A stretch of 39,195 nt of DNA from Planctomycetaceae bacterium (GTDB lineage Bacteria > Planctomycetota > Planctomycetia > Pirellulales > Thermoguttaceae): the NCBI GenBank assembly GCA_031267635.1, contig JAIRYX010000340.1, positions 1-39,195 of the forward strand, written 5' to 3'. The notes beneath the pieces are model-generated. The model did not search any database and was not told where the DNA came from. It was given only the letters and a program-made list of their open reading frames with translations. Positions within the stretch are counted from its first letter, which is position 1, and every line of letters begins with the position of its first letter. The position numbers and the translations under genes are program-made. Of the stretch, positions 8,371-15,440 are shown piece by piece.

Positions 8371-8660
8371 AAAAAATTTCCCTAAATTCCAACATTTCTA
8401 TTGACGATCTCAATTTGTCTGCACATAATAAGCAGTAAGAATAGCTTACTCGAATGGCGAAATCACTGTGATTTTTGTCAGTCCATTTCAAAAAACTAAA
8501 ATTAAGGAATTTCAGCGATGAAAAAGCTAAACAAACTGTTTGATTTTATTGAATTGCACCAAAATATATCGGGGTGGGGGGGTACGCAAAATGGCTAACA
8601 TGCTATATTTTACGTGCGATTTCCCTCTTTTTTGCCCGTGTTATTGCGTGCATTTCTGCC
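8371..8660 (+). repeat. Duplicated DUF1559 leader, copy 1
   Basis: This upstream segment is clearly similar, block after block, to 13231-13560 before the second DUF1559 gene. Shared blocks include CCTAAATTCCAACA/CCTCAAATTCCAACA, TCAC(T/A)GTGATTTTTG, ACTAAAATTA, TTCAGCGATGAA, TGTTTGATTTT, a G tract, and AAAATGGCTAA. The similarity runs on into the coding region. Confidence 0.8.
8518..8598 (+). CDS. Small leader ORF before the first DUF1559 gene
   Basis: A 26-codon ORF (MKKLNKLFDFIELHQN, then a Gly-rich end over the G tract) with AAGGAA about nine bases before the ATG, a better initiation signal than that of the DUF1559 gene. A matching ORF sits at the same place in the second leader (13381-13455). 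It overlaps the start of the DUF1559 frame by 25 bases and lies one frame away: a -1 ribosomal shift, or one extra G in the tract, would join the two. It could be a true leader peptide, the real N-terminus reached by slippage, or chance conservation of a duplicated leader. Confidence 0.35.
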   Translation: MKKLNKLFDFIELHQNISGWGGTQNG

Positions 8661-9860
8661 CGTTTGGGAAAACTGTCTTTTGTTCGACGAGCGTTTACTC
8701 TTGTCGAACTTCTCGTCGTGATTGCAATCATCGGGATTTTGATTGCGCTTCTGCTGCCCGCAGTTCAAGCCGCGCGGGAAGCGGCTCGAAGAATGCAGTG
8801 TAGCAACAATGTCAAGCAACATGCGTTGGCAGTTCACACTTATCACGACGCCTACAACGCTGTTCCCGGTTTCGGTTGGGGAATGAACCAAAATTACTCG
8901 GCGCATGTCGGATTGTTGCCGTTTGTGGAGCAGCAAGCACGTTACCAACTCATTGAATCGGTGAAAGGAGATCATAATGGTCACAGTGCCGTTGTTAATC
9001 CTGTACGAAGTAACCCCTATTCGGACTTTGACGCTTGGAAGGATCCGATCAGCGTTCATTGTTGTCCGTCCGACGGCAATACCAGAAGCGGCGCAAATAA
9101 TTATACGGCAACCAACTACTGTTTCTCATTTGGCGATTTTGAAAACGAAATGTATGGACATTGTTATTCTGCAACTGGCAGAGAGCCGAATAACACACGG
9201 ACGTTTTTCCAACAAACGCGAAGCGGCGCATGGCAGGCGCCAACTTATGCGATTCCTTTATCATTGTCTTTTGCTGCGGCATCCGACGGACTGAGTCATT
9301 CAATTCTCATTAGCGAACGTGTCAGTAAACCTAATGCTTATCAGAACGGCGGTTCGGCGACTCAATTCAATTCCATCAAGGGAGGAATTCTTGGCGGAGA
9401 AACGGCAAGTTGGTCCAATCCGCAAACATGCATGACCTATAAAGATACCGGAAACACATACAAAACAACAGCGCCGGGAACGCCGCTTGCCGGTCAGGGA
9501 ACGTATTTTGGTTATTACGGTCATTGTTTTGCAAGATTCAATACGATTTTGCCGCCGAATAGCCCAAGTTGTGCCTATGCCGGAGGAACAGGATTACACA
9601 CCGATGCATCCTATTTACCGCCGACAAGTTATCATACAGGCGGTGTAACCGCTGGTTTCGCGGACGGTTCGGTAACGTTCATTTCCGACACGATTCAAGT
9701 GACATTTGGTTCAACAGTTCCGTCTGGAAACTACGGTGGTCAATTATGGTCAGGCAACACAATGAAAAAAGCAGATTATGCGTATTCCGGTTTATCGGCG
9801 TTTGGGCTTTGGGGTGCGATTGGTTCAATCAACGGCGGCGAATCTGCATCTATGCCATGA
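8574..9860 (+). CDS. DUF1559 protein with prepilin-like N-terminus
   Basis: A member of the large planctomycete DUF1559 family: type II/IV pilin-like surface or secreted proteins, biological role unknown. The prepilin motif RRA/FTLVELLVVIAIIG (cleavage before Phe at about residue 41) leads into one hydrophobic helix and the family hallmark AREAARRMQCSNN. The C-terminal half has the usual H-x-GG-V...ADGSV motif (HTGGVTAGFADGSVTFIS). The start is uncertain: the GTG used here lies inside a G-rich tract, a TTG nearer the prepilin motif would give a short leader, and a small ORF with a better ribosome binding site overlaps in another frame. A strong terminator follows. A small lipoprotein gene lies 141 bases downstream, as in the second module. 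Confidence 0.85.
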   Translation: MGGYAKWLTCYILRAISLFFARVIACISARLGKLSFVRRAFTLVELLVVIAIIGILIALLLPAVQAAREAARRMQCSNNVKQHALAVHTYHDAYNAVPGFGWGMNQNYSAHVGLLPFVEQQARYQLIESVKGDHNGHSAVVNPVRSNPYSDFDAWKDPISVHCCPSDGNTRSGANNYTATNYCFSFGDFENEMYGHCYSATGREPNNTRTFFQQTRSGAWQAPTYAIPLSLSFAAASDGLSHSILISERVSKPNAYQNGGSATQFNSIKGGILGGETASWSNPQTCMTYKDTGNTYKTTAPGTPLAGQGTYFGYYGHCFARFNTILPPNSPSCAYAGGTGLHTDASYLPPTSYHTGGVTAGFADGSVTFISDTIQVTFGSTVPSGNYGGQLWSGNTMKKADYAYSGLSAFGLWGAIGSINGGESASMP

Positions 9861-9874
9861 TGTGATGTGCCTTC

Positions 9875-9957
9875 AGGAACTTTGGGACACAAGGGACTTT
9901 CAGGACGTCGCAAGCGGCATGTCCCAAGAGTCTCCAATGTCCTAATTGTTCCTTTTT
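9875..9957 (+). terminator. Long hairpin plus T tract after the DUF1559 gene
   Basis: AGGAACTTTGGGAC... (from 9875) pairs imperfectly with ...GTCCTAATTGTTCCT (to 9952) and is followed by TTTTT at 9953-9957. The GGGAC-rich arms resemble those of the hairpin at 15336-15421, suggesting a shared repeat reused as a terminator. Confidence 0.65.
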
Positions 9958-10001
9958 CCGAAAGTCTCGCGGTATTCCATTTTTAGAAAGATAATATCAA
10001 T

Positions 10002-10457
10002 ATGACTAAAAAAATGTTATTCAACAACACTGTTATGTTACTATTGCTCTCGCTATGCGGTTTGGGATGCAATCACGAAAGCCAGCTTTATGGACTTGTG
10101 CCGGTCGAGGGAATCGTCTATTATGATGGGAAACCGCTTGACGGTGCGGTTGTAAATTTTATTCCGAATCATCCTGACCAACGTTCCGCAGTCGGAACAA
10201 CAGATGCGACAGGAAAATTCGTATTGATGACGTTAAATCCGAATGACGGCGCGGCGCCGGGCGAATATCAAGTGACGGTTTCCAAAATGTCCGGCACAGG
10301 TTGGGAAGTATCCATGACGGAACAACAGTCGGCAAAGTCGAAAGACGATATAAAACCGCTGCTTCCCGTGAAGTATTCCATTCCCGCAAAATCCGGTCTG
10401 ACCGCAATTGTTCCCGTTCAAGGCGTGAAAGATTTAAAGTTCGAGTTAAAAAAATAA
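10002..10457 (+). CDS. Small lipoprotein, transthyretin/carboxypeptidase-regulatory-like
   Basis: A 151-residue predicted lipoprotein. A hydrophobic signal (VMLLLLSLCGLGC) ends in a candidate lipid-attachment Cys at residue 23; the lipobox CGLGC is slightly off consensus. The rest matches the small beta-sandwich proteins next to many planctomycete DUF1559 genes: VEGIVYYDGKPLDGAVVNFIP, then GTTDATGKFVLMT, and PGEYQVTVSK, the pattern of a carboxypeptidase regulatory-like (transthyretin-fold) domain. It probably sits on the cell surface or outer periplasm beside the DUF1559 product. It is separated from that gene by a strong hairpin terminator, so it may have its own promoter. The ribosome binding site is weak. 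Confidence 0.8.
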   Translation: MTKKMLFNNTVMLLLLSLCGLGCNHESQLYGLVPVEGIVYYDGKPLDGAVVNFIPNHPDQRSAVGTTDATGKFVLMTLNPNDGAAPGEYQVTVSKMSGTGWEVSMTEQQSAKSKDDIKPLLPVKYSIPAKSGLTAIVPVQGVKDLKFELKK

Positions 10458-10544
10458 TAAAAAGAAAAGCAAAAGATAAAATATTGGACGTCCGTCCGTG
10501 TTACTTTTGCAATTTTTATGAGGAAAGAGCAAAAAGGAAATCCC

Positions 10545-11864
10545 ATGAAAAAACAGTCGATGGTTATTTTATTTGTGTTGTTTGCGGTTTGGCAGAATCC
10601 GGTAATATTATTGGGACAAACGTCCGGCTTGCCGCGTTTTGCGGTTCTTTCGGATACGCATTTTGAGAATCGGCGCGGCGAGGGGGCGAAGGTCAAAGTC
10701 CCCAACGCTCTGAAAAATCTGATGAATCAAAAAACAACAGTGGACGCGGTTTTTGTTGTCGGCGATTTGACGGATCACGGAAATCAAAACGAATACGATC
10801 AATTGGTTGCGACGTTTGGCGATAAACGTTTCATTCCTGAACATGTTGCCGTTTATTTGATGATGGGATTCAATCACGATAAATCTTCGTCAAGTGCAAC
10901 AGATGCGGTGAAAAATATCTTGGGTTCCACAGCAACAAACGCACAAAAAAACTTTTTGGAAAAAGTTCAAAAGCCGCTTCATCAATACGTGGAAATCAAA
11001 GGTTATCCGTTCATCACATTGAGCGAAGGCGGCAATCGTCCGAGTCCGTACAACGATGAAGTGAAAAAATTTTTGGAAGAGAAACTTGCCGACGCCGCGC
11101 AAAAATATCCCGATAAACCGATTTTCGTTTTTACGCATGTTCCGCCGTTGAATACGTGTTACGGTTCATGGAAACACGAAGGTTGGGGAACGGACGTTTT
11201 TACGCCGATATTGAATCGTTATCCGCAGGCGATTGTGTTTTCGGGACATTCGCATTTTCCGATTGGCGACCCGCGTTCCATTCATCAGGAAAAATTCACT
11301 TCGGTCAACGACGGCAGCACAACTTACAGCGAAGTCGAGCCGAACATTCTCAACATCGGAATTCATCCTGAAAATTACGACAAAGTGACTGAAGGTTTGA
11401 TTGTCAACGTTTTGGAAAACGGCAATGTAGAAATTGAGCGATGGGACACTTACCGTAACGAGGAAATTTTGCCGCGATGGACGATTGACGCTCCGCACGA
11501 CGGAAGTCAATTTCATTATACCAACAGCCGTAATGGGGTTACTTCGCCGGTTTTTGCCGAAGAAATCCAACCGACAGTGAGCGACGTCACGGAAAATTCC
11601 TGCACGGTAACATTCCCGCAGGCAACCGACAATGAAATTGTTCACCGGTATCTTGTCGAAATTCTGGACGGCGGGAAGGTGCTTTTTTCGTTTCGTAAAT
11701 TTTCGCAATTTTATTTGAATAGCGAAATGCCGGAAGAATTGCGCGTAACGTTTACCGATTTACCGCACAACAAAACGCTCTCCGCCCGCGTTACGGCGAT
11801 AGATTCTTACAACAACTCTTCAAAACCGATTCAAAGCAACGTATTCCAGACAAGCACAAAATGA
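10545..11864 (+). CDS. Exported calcineurin-like metallophosphoesterase
   Basis: A predicted secreted phosphohydrolase of 439 residues. The start is the ATG at 10545, with AAGGA seven bases upstream; a start nine codons earlier has no such site. Residues 1-25 are a signal peptide (MVILFVLFAVWQNPVILLG). Metal-binding motifs run in order: DTH (37-39), GDLTDHG (73-79), GFNHD (108-112, where the family usually has GNHD), FTHVPP and SGHSHFP. The C-terminal ~100 residues look like a fibronectin-III/Ig-type domain (PTVSDVTENSCTVTFPQATD). The substrate is unknown; phosphodiester or phosphomonoester cleavage outside the cytoplasm is the family expectation. It follows the lipoprotein gene by 88 bases and may be co-transcribed with it. 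Confidence 0.85.
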   Translation: MKKQSMVILFVLFAVWQNPVILLGQTSGLPRFAVLSDTHFENRRGEGAKVKVPNALKNLMNQKTTVDAVFVVGDLTDHGNQNEYDQLVATFGDKRFIPEHVAVYLMMGFNHDKSSSSATDAVKNILGSTATNAQKNFLEKVQKPLHQYVEIKGYPFITLSEGGNRPSPYNDEVKKFLEEKLADAAQKYPDKPIFVFTHVPPLNTCYGSWKHEGWGTDVFTPILNRYPQAIVFSGHSHFPIGDPRSIHQEKFTSVNDGSTTYSEVEPNILNIGIHPENYDKVTEGLIVNVLENGNVEIERWDTYRNEEILPRWTIDAPHDGSQFHYTNSRNGVTSPVFAEEIQPTVSDVTENSCTVTFPQATDNEIVHRYLVEILDGGKVLFSFRKFSQFYLNSEMPEELRVTFTDLPHNKTLSARVTAIDSYNNSSKPIQSNVFQTSTK

Positions 11865-11893
11865 AAGGAATTATACAACGGAATTTCCTTTTT
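11864..11893 (+). terminator. Hairpin after the metallophosphoesterase gene
   Basis: AAAGGAA (11864-11870) pairs with TTCCTTT (11885-11891), followed by further Ts. It begins at the last base of the stop codon. The short AT-rich stem makes this a moderate call. Confidence 0.45.
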
Positions 11894-11942
11894 ATACAGA
11901 CAAGGGTTTATGCAATAAGTCTATTGGCTTATTGTTTTTATG

Positions 11943-13060
11943 TCAATTTTTTGTTTTGGATTTATTGGCTACATTTTTTAGTTTTGTTTTGGTGTTTGGT
12001 TTTGATTTGATTTTTGCAGGGAGGATTTCAAGGATTGGGATGTTGGCAAGCGTCAGGAGTTGTTCGATTTCTTTGCGAGGCTTGGGAACATAAAGAGCCG
12101 GAATATTGCCGTCGAGTTGAACTTCAACAGTGCCTAGCGTTTCCAATAATTCAATTCCCTCCTCAGTCATGTCCAAAGTGTTCCAATATTCCCGCAATTT
12201 TTGTATTAACAAGTACGATTGCATCACGACGAAAACATATCCGCGCGTTCGATTTTTCTTTCGCACATAAAGTAGGTCGTAATTCCAATTGACCGGTCTT
12301 GCAAGTCCGAAACGTTTCTTCGACCATTGCCAAGTCCTTGTATCGCGCATGAACGGACTCCTTGTCAAGCTCGTCAACGTTCAAACTCGTCGTCAAACAA
12401 TAGCAACCATCAAGTTTTGAAATCTCCTGCAACTTCTCTTGATCCGTAACAACACGAATCGTTCGTAACTTCTCATTGGTCTCCAATTGATTCCAACTTT
12501 GAAGATTCATCCGCCGTAATTTGTCGTTACAATAGCTCAACGCCGCCGATAATTTTGCACGCAGATGTTCGTTCAAATAAAGATTGCGCTCTGAAATAAT
12601 TTTATTAAGTTTCAACATCTTTGATTGACGGTTTTTGTTGATTTCGTCGGCGCGTATCGGGTTGTGTTTCACAATATATCGTTTGCCGTTATACTTCTTG
12701 CACTTGAAATTTCGGTTTTCACTGGCGTCGTTATACCGTAAACTCCAGTTTAATCTCCATTCGTAAAATCGAAAACTCAAGTGCAATGAGTATATCAAGA
12801 ATCATCTCGCTCAATTCTGTTCGCCCCAACCGGTGATGTTGAGAATTGTCGTTTTGATAATTTTTTTACCTTCGCGACAGGATTGACGCAAAAAATATTG
12901 CGTGTGGACAATACCTTTTTATCGACACGGACTGACTTTTCAACGTACATCGGATTTTCTGTTGTTGGAATGGAGGCATGTTGTTCGGACAAGAAATTCC
13001 AGACGGGAACATCCCCATCCGAAACAAATCAAATCGCCGCAATAAGTTAACATAACACAC
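11943..13060 (-). pseudogene. Decayed IS1634-type transposase
   Basis: Remnant of an IS1634-family DDE transposase in several frames. An N-terminal piece near 12980-12810 reads YFLRQSCREGKKIIKTTILN only after a frame change from MYVEKSVRVDKK. A central piece at 12798-12270 reads YIVKHNPIRADEI..KLDGCYCLTTSLNVDEL..RYKDLAMVEETFRTCKTGQLELRP. The next piece (YVRKKNRTRGYVFVVMQSYLL) continues in a different frame from about 12272 to 11943. The match to family wording (KLDGCY, YKDLxxVExxFRTCKTGxLELRP, RTRGYVFVV) is clear. At ~1.1 kb against the usual ~1.6-1.8 kb, part of the N-terminal half and the first catalytic region are lost. It cannot be functional. Clear IS ends were not seen. Confidence 0.75.
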
Positions 13061-13230
13061 AGGGTACATTAAACAACAATAAAATCATAAAGTTCAGAAA
13101 ATACACAATAAAAATTAAAATGATTATTATTTACTGGGTACACTTTTCGTGAAACTACTCTATTTCAAGCACAAAACGAAATTTCTATCAGAATAAAAGG
13201 GAACTTCCGTTAAAAAATATTTTGAAACTT

Positions 13231-13560
13231 TTTAAGAAAATTTCCTCAAATTCCAACAATTCCTATTGACGGACTCAATTTATTTGTACATAATAATATT
13301 CATAAAATAATCTGAACGACTAAAGATCACAGTGATTTTTGCCGTTCAATTTCAGAAGACTAAAATTAGGGGGTTCAGCGATGAACAAAAAGTGCAACAA
13401 AGTGTTTGATTTTCTTGAATTGTGTAAAACTGTATCGGGGGGGGGGGGTACATAAAATGGCTAATAAGCCATTTTTTACGTGTGACTTCCCTCTTTTTTG
13501 CCCGTATTATTGCGAGCATTTCTGTCCGATTTTGGGAAAAATCTTGTGTTCGTCGGGCGT
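13231..13560 (+). repeat. Duplicated DUF1559 leader, copy 2
   Basis: Block-by-block similar to 8371-8660. The G tract here is 12 uninterrupted Gs (13437-13448), against GGGG-T-GGGGGGG in copy 1. It lies directly before the second DUF1559 gene. Confidence 0.8.
13381..13455 (+). CDS. Small leader ORF before the second DUF1559 gene
   Basis: A 24-codon ORF (MNKKCNKVFDFLELCKTVSG and a Gly run over the 12-G tract) with AGGGGG about eight bases before the ATG. It is the counterpart of the ORF at 8518-8598, sharing N-K-x-FDF-x-EL. It ends in TAA right after the tract. Adding one G or losing two would fuse it to the DUF1559 frame, which is open from the tract onward. Confidence 0.35.
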   Translation: MNKKCNKVFDFLELCKTVSGGGGT

Positions 13561-14591
13561 TTACGCTGGTCGAACTTTTGGTGGTGATTGCGATCATCGG
13601 GATTTTGATTGCGCTTTTGTTGCCCGCGGTTCAAGCAGCGCGCGAAGCGGCTCGAAGAATGCAGTGTTCCAACAACATGAAACAGTGGACACTCGCGCTT
13701 CACAATTTTCACGACGCGAATAACCGCTTTCCGGCAGCACAGCAAAGACTTATAGCAACCCAGTCACGAAACAGATTTTCTGCAACTTGCGCTCTTCTTC
13801 CTTATATGGAAGAGACGGCTCGCTTTGAGGTGTTGCAAACTGTACCCAGTCCTTGGCAACCCGGTCATGCCATTCTGGGCGAGTGGGTGTCTGCTATCCT
13901 CTGTCCATCGGATACAAACCGAACCCAAACAACATTAAGTGATGGCAGAGTGCTCACTCACGGTAATATCGTCGTAAGTTACGGTGATGGCGCTCATACA
14001 TTACCTACAGATCAAACCGGCAAATCAGCGGGAGATATTTCGTCGCGCGGTTTATTTTATTGGTACACAACGAAGTCATTTCAAGACGTTGTCGATGGTA
14101 CAAGTAATACCATTGTTATCAGTGAATCGGTTTCGCCCGAAACAAACGACACGAACAAAATCAGAGGCGGAATCGCTCAAGTTGGCTTGGATGAGGGTGG
14201 TTGGTGGTGGAATCCCGCTCTTTGTAAAGGAATACAAAATGGCAGTACATTTACCGGAACTATTTATACTGTCGAAAAACGCTGCAGTCGTTTTGCAGAC
14301 GGACTTACCTTATATACGGGTTTCAATTCGATTATGCCGCCCAATAGTCCAACATGTGCATTGGATTCAAGTTTAGAAAATTCGTCCGGGCTTTATCCGC
14401 CGACAAGTTATCATTCCGGCGGCGTAAATTGCGGCAGGGTTGACGGTTCTGTTACTTTTGTAACAGACACAGTTGATACAAACGGATTGCCAAGACATCA
14501 ACAAGGAAACTATTTGAAAGGACAACCTTCACCTTTCGGCGTATGGGGCGCAATGGGAACGCCCAGCGGAGGAGAATCAAAGAGTTTATAA
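13482..14591 (+). CDS. DUF1559 protein with prepilin-like N-terminus (second copy)
   Basis: A 369-residue paralogue of the protein at 8574-9860. The prepilin motif RRA/FTLVELLVVIAIIG (Phe about residue 27) and AREAARRMQCSNN are nearly identical in sequence and DNA, whereas the rest has diverged and is shorter. The C-terminal motif is YHSGGVNCGRVDGSVTFV. The GTG used here has no good ribosome binding site. The same frame is open upstream to the 12-G tract but contains no ATG, so the true start is unresolved. In the shared helix the two genes differ mostly at third codon positions, the mark of selection on the protein. A small lipoprotein gene follows after 249 bases, repeating the arrangement of the first module. 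Confidence 0.85.
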   Translation: MTSLFFARIIASISVRFWEKSCVRRAFTLVELLVVIAIIGILIALLLPAVQAAREAARRMQCSNNMKQWTLALHNFHDANNRFPAAQQRLIATQSRNRFSATCALLPYMEETARFEVLQTVPSPWQPGHAILGEWVSAILCPSDTNRTQTTLSDGRVLTHGNIVVSYGDGAHTLPTDQTGKSAGDISSRGLFYWYTTKSFQDVVDGTSNTIVISESVSPETNDTNKIRGGIAQVGLDEGGWWWNPALCKGIQNGSTFTGTIYTVEKRCSRFADGLTLYTGFNSIMPPNSPTCALDSSLENSSGLYPPTSYHSGGVNCGRVDGSVTFVTDTVDTNGLPRHQQGNYLKGQPSPFGVWGAMGTPSGGESKSL

Positions 14592-14643
14592 ACCGTATAA
14601 CAATTAACCTTTTTTAACAGACGTACTTTAAATTTCTGTATAC

Positions 14644-14760
14644 TCCTTCCACTTGGAAATTCGGTTTCCATCAAAAAAGAGACATGAGGAACAAAAGGGA
14701 CTTTTGGGACGTGATGAACGATCAACACTGTCTTAAAAGTCGAAATTTCAAGTGTGAGGA
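14644..14760. repeat. 117-bp element with 21-bp inverted ends
   Basis: TCCTTCCACTTGGAAATTCG (14644-14663) and CGAAATTTCAAGTGTGAGGA (14741-14760) are imperfect inverted repeats. Between them are GGGAC units like those of the terminator hairpins. Related end motifs (CACTTGAAATTGCG) occur near 4505. Confidence 0.55.
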
Positions 14761-14840
14761 ATATAATACGTATTGTTTGCCCAACTGGTTTTTACGTTTT
14801 ACGGGTTTTTAAAGTACGCTCTGTCTAGGATATTTTATTT

Positions 14841-15326
14841 ATGAGAAAAATAATTTCCATTACATTACTTGTTTTTATTACATCAATGATCGGTTGTCGA
14901 GACAAATCACGTCCGGGAGATTTACCGGCGTTGTATCCTTGTACAATCACGATTACGCAAGAGGGTAAATTACTAGAGGGAGCGGCTGTAACATTTGAGC
15001 CGATTGATTCCAGCAGCGTAAAATATCGGGCTACGGCAATTACAGGCGTTGATGGCTCTGCAACAATGAATACCTATGGTTTTTCAGGGGTACCAATCGG
15101 AAAATACAAAGTTGTGATTGCAAAAATTATTCAGGATGACATTGAGTATAAACTGAATGAATCGACAGGCAAAAATGAACCGGTGAGTTACAAAAGATAT
15201 CGTACAGTTGAGCCACAATTTTCTTCAGCAGAGACAACACCTCACGAAATTGAAATTACCGGAAAAGAAAAAAAAGCAGAGCATATTTTCGACGTCGGAA
15301 AAGCAATGAAGACGTTAATTCCATGA
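14841..15326 (+). CDS. Small lipoprotein, carboxypeptidase-regulatory-like (second module)
   Basis: A 161-residue predicted lipoprotein. The signal IISITLLVFITSMIGC ends with Cys19 in a usable lipobox (MIGC). The body has the same order of motifs as the lipoprotein at 10002: CTITITQEGKLLEGAAVTFEP, then ATAITGVDGSATMNT, and PIGKYKVVIAK, pointing to a transthyretin-like sandwich domain. AGGA lies ten bases before the ATG. It follows the second DUF1559 gene on the same strand, so the pair repeats the first module; sequence identity between the two lipoproteins is low. The function is unknown; a surface role together with the DUF1559 protein is inferred from the recurring pairing. Confidence 0.75.
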   Translation: MRKIISITLLVFITSMIGCRDKSRPGDLPALYPCTITITQEGKLLEGAAVTFEPIDSSSVKYRATAITGVDGSATMNTYGFSGVPIGKYKVVIAKIIQDDIEYKLNESTGKNEPVSYKRYRTVEPQFSSAETTPHEIEITGKEKKAEHIFDVGKAMKTLIP

Positions 15327-15335
15327 GAAAGAAAA

Positions 15336-15421
15336 GAGAGACGATTGGGACTTGAGAAACTTCTGGGACAGAGTGAAACTGGGACAGGGATGAAAAGTGT
15401 CTCCAAGTCCCAGTTGTCTCT
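15336..15421. terminator. Long hairpin between convergent lipoprotein and dnaE genes
   Basis: GAGACGATTGGGACTTGAGA (left arm) pairs well with TCTCCAAGTCCCAGTTGTCTC (right arm, to 15421), with further GGGAC units in the loop. It sits between two converging genes and could serve both. Its GGGAC units match the 9875-9957 hairpin. Confidence 0.55.
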
Positions 15422-15440
15422 TGTCCTTGAACAAACTTTT

